DNA from: Blattamonas nauphoetae
Taxonomy: Eukaryota; Preaxostyla; Oxymonadida
Length of the DNA stretch: 64,000 bases
Assembly: GCA_033064195.1 (NCBI GenBank)
Contig: JARBJD010000008.1
Coordinates: forward strand, 372,001-436,000
Direction: 5' to 3'
In this document: positions 11,275-20,899 of the stretch, piece after piece
Position numbering within the stretch: the stretch's first letter is position 1
Layout: each line of letters opens with the position of its first letter
Notes under the pieces: generated by a model
Told to the model about the DNA's origin: nothing
Database searches by the model: none
What the model saw: only the letters and a program-made list of their open reading frames with translations
Translations under genes and position numbers: made by a program

Positions 11275-12714
11275 CAGATGCGACCGGCGACGAGCCCTTG
11301 AGGGATGTTGAGAGGAGGTTGAAGTTGAGGAAGGTCAGATACACTGGGATGAGGACAACAGCGCTGACTGACTGCTGAATCGCTTTGTTCAGTTCGTACA
11401 ACGGGATCTTCTGAGACTCGACGCTGGTGCTGAGGCTGCCCTCGCTCTCCGTCTCGTCTTCGTACTCCGACGCGTCTGAGCCGAAGAGGAGCTCGTTCTG
11501 TGTCTCGAGTTTCTGCTCCTGTTCGAATGCCTCGAAGAAGGAGCGGATGACAGCGTGGGAGATGACAGGGGTGGATGTGAAGAGCGAGGCCGAGCTGAGC
11601 GGAGAGATGGGGCTTAGCTTTGTGTCTGTCTTCTCCACTCCAGATTCGTTCAGCTTCTTTTTTCTTTTCATCGACGAGTCGCTCCCGCTTGCTGTCCCTT
11701 TCATCGACGACTCGGTGTCTTTCTGCGTCGAAGGCTCGGTGTCGCTGACTCGCTCGTGTCTCAGCGGAGTGCCCGTGACAGATCTGGCAAGGATGGTGGA
11801 CTGGATGTGGACGGAGGGGAAGAAGAGGTGGTGTGTGCGGGTGAGGGGCGCGGAGAGGAGGGCTGACGAGTCGATGTTCGACTTCTTTCGCACAATCGTC
11901 ATTGCGTACGGATACGACATCAACTTGCCCCGCCCGTGCATCGAGAACGACGACTGTCTTGTCAGTAGCGGGCGCACAGCGACGAACTGAGAATCAGGTT
12001 TCTCGCTCGCGCTGAGCGAGTCATCGTCCGTGTTATGCCCCGAGGACAAATGGTGGAATGAGGACACAGGAATCTGGCTAAGAGTGCTGTGATGCGAATG
12101 AAATGACGGTGACCGTGTTTTCCTCTGCTCGGACTGATCTGTTGATGAAATGAAATTGATATTGTCGTCCAGACGTGGTTTGGGCGGAATAGGACGAGAT
12201 CGAACGACTGGCTTCTTTGTATGGCAGAGAGAATGTGAGATGATATGGGGGTGTTGTGAGATTGTCGAGGGACAGGAATAAAATGGTCCAGATTAGACAA
12301 AGAAAGGCCCGGGGAAGGCACGGTGAGGAGTGATGTGAGGGTGAGTATGTCTGAATGAGCCTTTGGCTGGAAATAGAATTTGCAGTGTTTGATGGAGATT
12401 AAATCTTGTTTTCTCATGTTCTCTCCAATATTCCCGTCTCTCATTCCAATTACGAACAAACTCAGTTTGAACGATCTCTTGCTGAATGCAATCTTGTTCA
12501 TGTCTTTCGAGAGTATGGTTGAGGCAAACGATGGCAAAACACTTTCTGATGTTGGCATCTTGTATTTATTTTGAATCATCAGTGTAGATTTGGACTTGCT
12601 TTCATTTTTGTTTCGGAGCTGAACTTGTGGAATTCTTTGTCCAAATTGGACAGTTATACTTCTCACTTCTTCCTTCTTCTGAAGATGCCTATTGATGATC
12701 TTCAGACACATCAT
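11275..12714 (-). pseudogene. Minus-strand host gene, 5' part
   Basis: Two minus-strand frames look like exons of one gene. Bases 12640-12330 encode MPTSESVLPSFASTILSKDM and RSFKLSLFVIGMRDGNIGEN. Bases 12067-11275 encode a serine-rich protein with a conserved-looking block PLLTRQSSFSMHGRGKLMSY and a C-terminal stretch NKAIQQSVSAVVLIPVYL followed by LSTSLKG. An intron between about 12330 and 12070 is likely, since the intervening sequence is pyrimidine-rich on the minus strand. The frame then runs into the MITE pair. The family is not recognised. The DIRS element lies immediately upstream of this gene. Confidence 0.4.
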
Positions 12715-12754
12715 CCAAGCCTTTTGATCCCCTGCTTTCTGATTCTGACATTGC

Positions 12755-12900
12755 GATCACGATTATGGCTTGGAAAGAAGAGATGAAGAAATATTGAGTA
12801 TTCGTCCAGTGAAATGTGTGTAAAATCAAGTAATAACTTTGATAGTCCTTTATAACTCGTCTCATTGAACCTGTTGTGATCCTTCCCTTTTGTTACTCGT
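12755..12900. repeat. DIRS left inverted terminal repeat
   Basis: The outer tip 12755-12781 is unique to this end; 12782-12900 is the inverted copy of 17118-17236. Confidence 0.9.
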
Positions 12901-13960
12901 TGGGAGAGGAAAGAAGAGATGAAGTCCGTTTTCCCTTGTTTCGTTTTTTGTTGTTTCTTGCGCTAGAGGTGGGTGGTGGGTCTAATATTTCTTCATCTCT
13001 TCTTTCCAAGCCATAATCGTGATCACTCTTCAGTGATCTTCGATTTATGGCCTTGTCTCTCCGAGATGAAGAAATATTGAGTGCGTTGGGAGTCGTCCTT
13101 GGCTTAAGGTAGTGTTTCTCAAGAATTCCTGACTTTACGCTCAACCTGGCACCTCTAGCAATGTCATTCAGTTTCTCTCCACGTTCAACTTTCTTCGAAA
13201 GTCCTGAGTGTTTGAGTGAATACGGTTTAAATTTGTTCGTATCCACGCCGGCCCTCTGCATAACTTTGCCGACCAACTTGGCAATATCTCCTGGCTTCCG
13301 CTGGTTGGTCTCTGATCCCAACAGCTGCCCTGTCCATTGAAGTCCCTGCTTCAGACAATCGAGTTGCTTGATCCAACTCTCCGTTTTCAATTCTAGTGGG
13401 AGGTGTCGTTCATCGAGTGTGATGGTTTCCGGTTCGACACCTGATTTGAGAGTTGTGGTTAGTACTGTCGTTCCATTTTGGAAGGAAACAGACTCACGAC
13501 AAATTCGAGCTATCTCTGTGAATCGTAGAGAGTGATTCAGTGTGAGAGTTATCGCGATCGCAGATCTAATTTCCTCTTCATCCAACTCCTGTTTCCTTTC
13601 CCACATCTTCCTCAACTCTGCTTCCATCAGGTCCGCGTCCCATGTCTCCGCATATTTTGCCGTTTGAGGATTAACTTTTCTCATTCCCTTCATAGTTGCG
13701 CTCACCAGAGCTGATGCGCCTACCTGTCCAAGTCCCAGGAGCTGGGAAAGAAATGAGACGGCGCTCCGCTCAGAGAATGGGGGGCGCTTTAATCCGCCAG
13801 GCGGCATCGTCCTCGACAGGAAATTGGCTACCTCGGAAGGATTAGTATCCCTCCAATCTCTTCCATCGTGATCCGCCTCCTCGATCCATCGACGGATCGA
13901 CTTTGCATACTGTCTGCGAGTTGACTCGCTCATTCCCACAAGGATCCAGATCATTGTTCG
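12893..13960 (-). CDS. DIRS tyrosine recombinase
   Basis: The last ~330 codons of a frame that stays open upstream to 15853 encode a tyrosine recombinase. A core-binding segment (STRRQYAKSIRRWIEEA) is followed by the catalytic half, with the first arginine in LNHSLRFTEIARI, the histidine block in YSLKHSGLSK and the nucleophile tyrosine in LEKHYLKPR near the C-terminus. In DIRS elements this enzyme inserts the circular double-stranded cDNA into the genome. The upstream open part overlaps the RT gene in another frame and is probably only partly translated. The end overlaps the internal complementary region and reaches the left terminal repeat. Confidence 0.85.
   Translation of the reverse strand, partial: RTMIWILVGMSESTRRQYAKSIRRWIEEADHDGRDWRDTNPSEVANFLSRTMPPGGLKRPPFSERSAVSFLSQLLGLGQVGASALVSATMKGMRKVNPQTAKYAETWDADLMEAELRKMWERKQELDEEEIRSAIAITLTLNHSLRFTEIARICRESVSFQNGTTVLTTTLKSGVEPETITLDERHLPLELKTESWIKQLDCLKQGLQWTGQLLGSETNQRKPGDIAKLVGKVMQRAGVDTNKFKPYSLKHSGLSKKVERGEKLNDIARGARLSVKSGILEKHYLKPRTTPNALNISSSRRDKAINRRSLKSDHDYGLERRDEEILDPPPTSSARNNKKRNKGKRTSSLLSSPNE
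12984..13081. repeat. DIRS internal complementary region (circle-junction copy)
   Basis: The segment reads as the complement of the left outer tip, then GATC, then the complement of the right outer tip, flanked on both sides by the start of the terminal-repeat core (ATATTTCTTCATCTC and its inverse). This is the template thought to be used to complete the ends during circular cDNA synthesis in DIRS-1. Confidence 0.9.
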
Positions 13961-13971
13961 AGAGTCCAGTT

Positions 13972-16065
13972 TTAGTTCCTCTGCCAGCCCTTCCCAGATT
14001 TCTCCACGAAGAATGCGCGAAGGGATCCTGGCGGTCTGCTGCTGGCCGATGCTCTCAGTCCGGGACCCTCTGTTGTTATCTCTGCTGTTCTGCCAAGCCA
14101 TTGTGTCTTCGTGGCCATTGAGATTAGATCGCTCAGGTTGGGGAGCGTTGTCCAGTCTGGAACGATCGCAATGATCGTCGGTTGTTCCATCTTGATCTTG
14201 TCGATCATTCTTGGAATTAGAGGGATTGGTGGGAATGCATAGATGCATTCTTCCCTTGACCAATCCTGTAATAGGGCGTTTGTACCCTCCGAGCCCGTCT
14301 CCTTCATGAGGCTCCAAAACCTGGGTGTTTGTGTGTTGTGAGCCGTTGCGAAGGCGTCGATTGACGGTGAGACGCCCCATTCTCTTGTCAAAGACAGAAG
14401 CACTTGTGGATCCAGTCGGTAGTCTGATGCGTCGCGCATCCGCGACAATCTGTCCGCCGTCGAGTTTGCCTCCCCGGCGATGTGCTCGGCCCAGAGCCGA
14501 CATTCCGCAGCTTCTGCCTCCCTGAATAGAGTCTTGAATACATCCAGCAGTGTCAAGCACGAACTCTTCCTGTTTATGTTCGATACAACCGATGTGTTGT
14601 CCGACATAACTAATACATCCTCCCCTGCTTTTATGATCCCTCTTCTCATTCCCTCTGAGAATCCCCTTAAAACCGCCAGTGTTTCTCGACGGTTGCTTGT
14701 GAGAGCTACGCCGTCGGTCAGTTTTTCCTGCCACCAGTCCTCTTCTCCCTCCCGCTTCCAGACCACACCGATGCCCCATTCGCTGGCATCGGTTGTCATC
14801 GTCACTGATGGTCTGAAGCTCCTGATGGACCGTTGAATCGGTCTCTTGAGTCGGTCCAACCACCACCGCATCTCCTGCATCCCGCTTTCCGACATCTGTG
14901 ACATTCCTTCGAACCCTTCGCGGCAGACGATCTCCTCTTTCCATGCGACAAGGTGTCGACTGTTGAAGAATGCGAGAGTGTTTGCAAAAGACATCGCTTG
15001 GACTTTCCCGATGAGTGATGCGACGGACCTTGCCCTTGATAACCGTCCTTCCTCCTGCCGCCTGATTCTGTGTCTGATCTGGTCCCTCAGATTCCTTCTC
15101 TTCTTTTCCTCCACTTCCACAGTCATCTTCTCTGTGTCCCACATGAATCCCAGATATTGAATTCTGTGTGATGGGATCACCACTGACTTCTTCCGGTTGA
15201 TGGTAAAACCCAGTCTTTCGAGTTCTGTGATAAGTTTTCGTGTGTTGACCTCTGTCTCTTGCTGTGTTGATCCTGAAACCAGAAAGTCGTCCAAGTAAGC
15301 CATTAGACGGAAATGAGGTCGAAAGGAGGCAATGACTGGTCTGATTAGCTTTGTGAAGATTCTTGGAGCAGATGTCAGGCCGAAACAGAGGGTTGTCTGA
15401 GCATAGTATTTGCCTTCTGCGCTGAACCCGAAATAGGGAATTTGGTCCTCGTTGAGAGGGACGTGAAGGTACGCGTGGGTCAAGTCGACGGAGGTCAACC
15501 AACCTCCCTCGATCATTAGTGCGGCTGCCGTCGAAACTCCTTCCATTTTGAAATGTTCGTGAACTATTCTGTTGTTCAGCTGTCGACAATCCAGAATTCG
15601 CCTCCATGTCCCATCCTTCTTCTTGAGAACGAAGGTGGGACTCCACATCCGGACACTTTCTCGCGACACTTCCTTTATCACTCCCTCCAGTAGCTCCTCC
15701 TTCAGGACCTCTCGTAATCCTTCCGTCTCCTCTTTCCCCAATTTTATCTCGAATGGAGTACCCGCGCTTGTCGGCGGTCCAGACTCCATCCATTCGAGCT
15801 CGACGCCGTGATGCACCATCTCCCCCAAGCCATATTTGTTCCACTCCCTCCAATGATGTCTTAGCTTCCCCCCTATGCCTCCAAACGTCCTTCCTGAGCA
15901 GCGTGTGTCCTGACCCGTTGCTGGAGTGCTTTGAGAACCTAATATCGTCTTCTTTTCGTCGTGGGGTCTTGATTCCTTTGTGAATAAGGGGGTGATTGTG
16001 CTGATCGTTTCCTGTGAGTTTGTGGAGTTGAAGTTTGTTGTGGACTCTGTCTCTGTGTTGTCCAC
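13972..16065 (-). CDS. DIRS reverse transcriptase / RNase H
   Basis: A 697-codon frame encodes the DIRS polyprotein. The RT palm has the fingers motif (VLKKKDGTWRRILDCRQLNN), the LTHAYLHVPL block and the catalytic YLDD box. The RNase H part begins with MTTDASEWGIGVVW, has the acidic residue in SDNTSV and ends with AHNTQTPRFWS-type C-terminal blocks characteristic of DIRS RTs (PPIPLIPRMIDKIK, IAIVPDW). It overlaps the gag-like frame upstream and the recombinase frame downstream. It acts in cDNA synthesis in the element's particle or ribonucleoprotein. Confidence 0.9.
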   Translation of the reverse strand: MDNTETESTTNFNSTNSQETISTITPLFTKESRPHDEKKTILGSQSTPATGQDTRCSGRTFGGIGGKLRHHWREWNKYGLGEMVHHGVELEWMESGPPTSAGTPFEIKLGKEETEGLREVLKEELLEGVIKEVSRESVRMWSPTFVLKKKDGTWRRILDCRQLNNRIVHEHFKMEGVSTAAALMIEGGWLTSVDLTHAYLHVPLNEDQIPYFGFSAEGKYYAQTTLCFGLTSAPRIFTKLIRPVIASFRPHFRLMAYLDDFLVSGSTQQETEVNTRKLITELERLGFTINRKKSVVIPSHRIQYLGFMWDTEKMTVEVEEKKRRNLRDQIRHRIRRQEEGRLSRARSVASLIGKVQAMSFANTLAFFNSRHLVAWKEEIVCREGFEGMSQMSESGMQEMRWWLDRLKRPIQRSIRSFRPSVTMTTDASEWGIGVVWKREGEEDWWQEKLTDGVALTSNRRETLAVLRGFSEGMRRGIIKAGEDVLVMSDNTSVVSNINRKSSCLTLLDVFKTLFREAEAAECRLWAEHIAGEANSTADRLSRMRDASDYRLDPQVLLSLTREWGVSPSIDAFATAHNTQTPRFWSLMKETGSEGTNALLQDWSREECIYAFPPIPLIPRMIDKIKMEQPTIIAIVPDWTTLPNLSDLISMATKTQWLGRTAEITTEGPGLRASASSRPPGSLRAFFVEKSGKGWQRN

Positions 16066-17084
16066 GATCGATTTGTTGAGAACTGCCCCAAGGTGGGGCC
16101 TTGGCGAAAAAACTGCGACCTTCCTCGGAAATCCCCTCGCTTCATTTCTCTTTCCTTCTTTGTCTTCTCCTCCAACTGCTCGATGCGCGACCTCTGCCTC
16201 GCCATTGACGCCTGACGTCCAGCTTCTTCGATGGGGTCGACACGAAGTCCTAGGACGTGCGAGAGGCGAGCATCGTTTGCCCGCCTCACCAGTTCACCTG
16301 ATTTAAGAGTCATGAGTTCCAGAGCTCGGAGTCGCTCTGAAGCTGTCCTACATTGTACTACGGATCCAATTCCAAGTTTAGTCAGGTGGAAAGCCTCCTG
16401 CTCCATCTTCCTGAGAGTTGTGTTGATCGGAGAGTATTTCGATTTCATCTTGTCCGCTATCGCATCCGGGTACATTTGCACCGCGTCTCCAATGTTTGCC
16501 ATTCTCATCTTTAATTCTTCTTCGTCCTCCTCCTCCCATTGGAACGCCGGGAGGATCTCGATCATCTGCTCCAGCTTGGATGTGATAGTATCATAATCTT
16601 CATCATCTTCTGCCTCCACTTCCGCCGCCGAAGCTTTCTCTGGAATTTCCAATTGTTCCGCCCACTTAATTTTCGTGTGGTGCGATAAATTCCTGAATGG
16701 TCCCGGAGTTACGCGACCGTCATATTCTGGCTGTGGTGAGACTGATCGAACAAACATTTGCTGTGAGTCAGCCTCGGCGAGCGTTTGGCTTGCTGTCTTC
16801 CATGTTCCCTCCTCCGGGGCGAGTTTGAACCACTCGGAGGAGTCCGCACCAACGATCGCATCAATCTGGACGGCCATGAGGCGAGCGATGTGGAAGAAGG
16901 GTCCCAGGGCATATTGTGCGCGTGGGGGGACTATGAAGTCACCATACCGGCTGATCGCTGTCGTGTCGCCGGTGTTGATTGCCGCCAGAGCCGTCGCAAA
17001 CTCCTGGCGTAGGTCGAATATGGCCTCTAGTTGTGGTCGGATATCATTCACAGTTGGTACATTCCTGCTTCTTTCAGGCTGCAT
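15939..17084 (-). CDS. DIRS gag-like protein
   Basis: The first minus-strand frame of the element is 381 codons and starts MQPERSRNVPTVNDI just inside the right terminal repeat. It is helical with an acidic centre (EDDEDYDT, EEEDEEEL) and a basic, glutamine-rich tail suited to nucleic acid binding. Position, size and tail composition match ORF1 of DIRS elements. No zinc knuckle is present. Confidence 0.75.
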   Translation of the reverse strand: MQPERSRNVPTVNDIRPQLEAIFDLRQEFATALAAINTGDTTAISRYGDFIVPPRAQYALGPFFHIARLMAVQIDAIVGADSSEWFKLAPEEGTWKTASQTLAEADSQQMFVRSVSPQPEYDGRVTPGPFRNLSHHTKIKWAEQLEIPEKASAAEVEAEDDEDYDTITSKLEQMIEILPAFQWEEEDEEELKMRMANIGDAVQMYPDAIADKMKSKYSPINTTLRKMEQEAFHLTKLGIGSVVQCRTASERLRALELMTLKSGELVRRANDARLSHVLGLRVDPIEEAGRQASMARQRSRIEQLEEKTKKEREMKRGDFRGRSQFFRQGPTLGQFSTNRSWTTQRQSPQQTSTPQTHRKRSAQSPPYSQRNQDPTTKRRRY

Positions 17085-17117
17085 GATCCCCTATCTGCTT
17101 GATACACACAATCAAAG

Positions 17118-17278
17118 GAGTAACAAAAGGGAAGGATCACAACAGGTTCAATGAGACGAGTTATAAAGGACTATCAAAGTTATTACTTGATTTTACACAC
17201 ATTTCACTGGACGAATACTCAATATTTCTTCATCTCGGAGAGACAAGGCCATAAATCGAAGATCACTGAAGAGTGATC
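17118..17278. repeat. DIRS right inverted terminal repeat
   Basis: The core 17118-17236 is the inverted copy of 12782-12900; the outer tip 17237-17278 is unique to this end and is represented in the internal complementary region. Confidence 0.9.
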
Positions 17279-17960
17279 CTTGTCCAACTCGAGAGTCTTG
17301 CATTGTTTGGAAGGACAGTGTATTATTCTAGTGATGGTCGAAGTTTCGCTTGAGATTCCTAATCAGATTGTGATCATGGCGAATATTGTAGTGATTCTAA
17401 AGAGTCGAAATTGGATCATCTCCACTTCGCTCTCCTTTCATGAGTAATCATTCGTTGACAACGATTTACGCCAGGTGTGAGCACTTTGGAGAGAACACAA
17501 TCGTCAGAAGAGGAGAATACCGTTCATGAGGAAAAAACAGGAGATGAGAAAATGGATGGACATTTGGGGCTGCGAATTAAGAGGGATACAAGCAATAATA
17601 GAGAAAATAATGAGGAGACAGACAATTTGCACATCTTTGTGGATTCAACTACTCAAATAAGCCATTGTTCACAAGACTAATTCGATCAATCCTGGACTTT
17701 TTTATTTCTTTCCATTGAAATCAGAATGATATCAAATAGGAGTATGAGACTTCTCACGGGATACCTGGATAATTCCCATCCCATTTCTTCCTGATTCACA
17801 TTATTCACAGCGAGTCACTGATTCCCGCGCAAATTATGGAGACTTTTTGGAAAGGCCTGGTTCAGAATGGATACAAACCCGTCACCAACCCAACAACAAG
17901 CGGGACAGGTTCAATGAATTGGCAGTTGGCAGTGAATTCGAAGCAATCAAATACAAATGC
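17279..17960 (+). other. Host DNA with small open frames
   Basis: An acidic open stretch at 17477-17680 (SSEEENTVHEEKTGDEKMDG) has an exon-like composition, and 17836-18069 is open into the tandem array. Neither has clear splice borders or a recognised product. Nothing else is seen. Confidence 0.25.
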
Positions 17961-18865
17961 TTCATCAGCTGTTGAGATCAAAAACGAAGAAGTCTGTAAG
18001 GGCAGAGGAACATCCTCCCAAAAGAAAGATTGCGAGCGGACCCGAAACAAGGTCGTGGCAGTTGAGTGAGAGTGCAAGGAGACATCCTTGGGAGAAAGAG
18101 ACCTGATTAAGTTCGGGCATGTTCGGCACTTTCTCCAACATTTTCATCTCGGCGGTCACCTTTGGAAGAGGGAAAGCTGCAGTTGACTTGGAGGAGGATG
18201 AGATCGAGAACAAAGAAGTGTGTCAGGGCGGAGGAACATCCTCTCAGAAGAAAGATTGCATGCTGACCCGAACCAATGTCGTGGAAGTTGAGTGAGAGTG
18301 CAAGGAGACATCCTTGGGAGAAAGAGACCTGATTAAGTTCGGGCATGTTCGCACTTTCTCCAACATTTTCATCTCGGCGGTCACCTTTGGAAGAGGGAAA
18401 GCTGCAGTTGACTTGGGGGAGGTTGAGATCAAGTACAAGGAAGTGTGTCGGAGCAGAAGAACATCCTCTCAGAAGAAAGATTGCATGCTGACCCGAACCA
18501 ATGTCGTGGAAGTTGAGTGAGAGTGCAAGGAGACATCCTTGGGAGAAAGAGACCTGATTAAGTTCGGGCATGTTCGGCACTTTCTCCAACATTTTCATCT
18601 CGGCGGTCACCTTTGGAAGAGGGAAAGCTGCAGTTGACTTGGAGGAGGATGAGATCGAGAACAAAGAAGTGTGTCAGGGCGGAGGAACATCCTCTCAGAA
18701 GAAAGATTGCATGCTGACCCGAACCAATGTCGTGGAAGTTGAGTGAGAGTGCAAGGAGACATCCTTGGGAGAAAGAGACCTGATTAAGTTCGGGCATGTT
18801 CGCACTTTCTCCAACATTTTCACCTCAACGACCACCTTTGGAAGAGGGAAAGCTGCAGTTGACTG
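17960..18865. repeat. 226-bp tandem array, about four units
   Basis: The motif AGTGAGAGTGCAAGGAGACA recurs at 18065, 18291, 18516 and 18742, i.e. every 225-226 bp. Units are 90 percent or more identical by eye; the first and last units are diverged. 226 is not a multiple of three, so the array is not a coding repeat, although both strands keep open frames within units. Confidence 0.9.
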
Positions 18866-18989
18866 AGGGAGGTTTGGGTTGGAGTGGAGTATTATGGCAA
18901 AGTGAGACTTGAGTAGTGACTCGTGAAGGAAGAAGGGCAGGCATGACTCGGAAGAGGAAAGAGAGTCGGGAGTACGGAATGGAGAGAGT

Positions 18990-19565
18990 GCTGAGTTGGT
19001 AAGAGAACTCGCAATCAGTGGGGTGACAGCCCAATTGGGTCACGGCCTAAATCAACTGATGACCAGATCTAGGAAGAAGAACACAAAGATATCTTTTCTC
19101 TTCTCTTCTCATTCTTTTCCTTTCAATACTCAGTTGTTAATGAAGCCCTGGTTTGTTGGGTGTCAGAGCGTAGCAATGACATTTCCAACAAACCAGTGCT
19201 CATTAACAGCGAACACTGCCACACAACTGATGTTCGTTCTCGTTTTGTCGCAAAACCGACTCTAGCACAGCCCTTTGGCCTTTCCATTTCACTTGTCACT
19301 TTTGACCTCTCATGTTTGTCCAGTTTTCTCTCCCTCGTTGAGGCTCTTTCTGGACAGAGACAGTGATCTCTCTCTTTTTTGCTCATTAACCACCCAAACA
19401 GGGGTAGAACCGACACTGTGACCCTTGCGTCCCTTGTCGGGCATAATTTTTTAAACAGAAAAAGTTTTCTTTTTCTCTGTTTTGTTTCTCTTGGGCAGGC
19501 CACCCATTGTATATTTCCACGTCACCGGTCTCAGTTGTTAATGAGCACTGGTTTGTTGGAAAGGA
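18990..19565. repeat. Structured repeat R, copy 1
   Basis: This shares ordered blocks with 57825-58346: AGAACTCGCAATCAG, a GTGAC/GTCAC stem enclosing CCCAATTGGG, GGCC, a long pyrimidine tract, a motif GTTAATGA(A)GC..CTGGTTTG present three times (19131 direct, 19182 inverted, 19535 direct), CTGCCACACAAC, and a CCC..GGG hairpin followed by GTAGAACC near 19395. Stem bases differ between the copies but pairing is kept. No coding frame is shared. The third motif overlaps the end of the minus-strand gene at 19560-20042. Confidence 0.65.
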
Positions 19566-20042
19566 CATGGGAGAGTCTCGTTCATCCACCAGATTCTGAA
19601 GTGACTTCCGCTTTCGATATTTAGGTGTGTATTCACTAATCCGGCGTTCAAGAGAAGAAATCTGCTTCCAAACAAGATCGGGAAAATTAGTAGGTGTTCC
19701 GTTCTCTGCTAGATTGGGAAGAATTGAAGAGAAAATGAGTTGTGAGAAAGTTGTGGTTGAGAGAAGAATTTGAGTTTCCTTCTCGATTGAAAGGTTTATC
19801 CAAACAAGAACGATTCCGTGTTGGATCTCGTATGGACACCGGGAAACAAAGAAAGACAGAATGTCGATCAATTCTAGAAATCGAGCTTTTGTTTCGTTAA
19901 TTGACGGAGGATTTTTATTAAGTTGAGTAAAGAAGGAAAGAAGAGTATCATGAGCGTTTGAGAGGTTAGCTTCGTTTAATGACGCTTCCTCCTTGATTTT
20001 AGTGAGTTCTGACATAATCGTTGAAAATGATTTTGACCTAAC
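19386..20042 (-). CDS. Minus-strand hypothetical protein whose 3' end runs into repeat R
   Basis: The likely start is MVRSKSFSTIMSELTK at 20042. About 165 codons read as a helical protein (HDTLLSFFTQLNKN, ARFLELIDILSFFVSRCPYE, GIVLVWINLSIEKE) up to about 19560. After that the frame continues through repeat R (FPTNQCSLTTE) and ends at 19386, so the natural C-terminus has probably been replaced. The 180-bp-ended element inserted just upstream, 68 bp before the start codon, which may have removed the promoter. Family not recognised; an ARM/HEAT-like fold is possible from the helix pattern. Confidence 0.5.
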   Translation of the reverse strand, partial: VRSKSFSTIMSELTKIKEEASLNEANLSNAHDTLLSFFTQLNKNPPSINETKARFLELIDILSFFVSRCPYEIQHGIVLVWINLSIEKETQILLSTTTFSQLIFSSILPNLAENGTPTNFPDLVWKQISSLERRISEYTPKYRKRKSLQNLVDERDSPMSFPTNQCSLTTETGDVEIYNGWPAQEKQNREKENFFCLKNYARQGTQGSQCRFYPCLGG

Positions 20043-20110
20043 CATAATTGCGGAATATGATGAAAAAGACGGGAACCCCGATAGATTTTTAGAAAAATCT
20101 CCCTTTGATA

Positions 20111-20290
20111 GTGGCGTCACCAATCGGTGTCTTGTCACCAATTGGTGCTTTTCTCTCATTTGATAAAGAATGTGGTGAATATGAACTGGGTGAAGTGATA
20201 GAGTTAAAAAAGTCCTCCTTCCTGAGAAAAAGACGAAATACTTGTGGGCTGCTCACATGGTGGGTCAGATCAACTTTGAAGTCAAAATGA
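20111..20290. repeat. Left inverted end of the ATPase-carrying element
   Basis: Inverted copy of 23813-23992. It contains an internal short inverted pair, CACCAATCGGTG and CACCAATTGGTG, 17 bp apart. Confidence 0.9.
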
Positions 20291-20899
20291 ACGACGTGAA
20301 TGTGGTGTATACGACTTAATTCTGATTCTATCCCTCATTTTCACTTGTTTTCTCTGATAATTTTACCCTATTTTCGTCACAATTCCAGTCTAAAAAGCAG
20401 ATTTCGAACAAAGGGTTCGATCTTCTTGCACAATCAAACGAAAGTTCTGTTCTCAACGTGCAATGTGCTCAGAAACCAAACCATTCATTCCCCCCTTGTT
20501 TCCAACAGCAACTTCTCACAATTTTTTTCACGTCCACTCCTCTCTCCGATAATTTTGAACAATTTCACTTCGGCGAAGATCATCCGCGATCAGAACAGCG
20601 CGATGGTATTGGACGGCATGACCAACGGCGATAGCAACAAATTCGGCACAGGCAGTCTTTCTCGTTCTGTTGTGTGGATTCTACTGATCACGAGCTTGGC
20701 CACTTCAAGCTTCTGATTTGAGATTCTCTCGCTAATATCAGCCCTCCTTCCTCCAACTTGCACGACGAAGATACTACTTTGGAATATCCGACATGTTAAA
20801 CCTCAAGACGGCAAACTGTATGCACCTCCTCAACATTACGAACGGAAAGAGAACCGGTTCACTATTCATGAAAGCTGAAGCCTCATCACTGGACTCGGG

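Larger units (their letters stand above)
12755..17278 (-). mobile_element. DIRS-type tyrosine-recombinase retrotransposon, looks whole
   Basis: The element is 4.5 kb and bounded by GATC on both sides. It has inverted terminal repeats of ~120 bp (12782-12900 and 17118-17236, near identical) with short non-identical outer tips, three long overlapping minus-strand frames (gag-like, RT/RNase H, tyrosine recombinase), and an internal complementary region at 12984-13081 that matches the two outer tips joined tip to tip. There is no target duplication, as expected for insertion by a tyrosine recombinase. The close match between terminal and internal repeats suggests a young copy. Confidence 0.93.

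Noticed and set aside
13990-15853. The 620-codon upstream extension of the recombinase frame as a separate protein
   Set aside because: It overlaps the RT/RNase H gene in another frame and shows no domain; only the last ~330 codons look like tyrosine recombinase.
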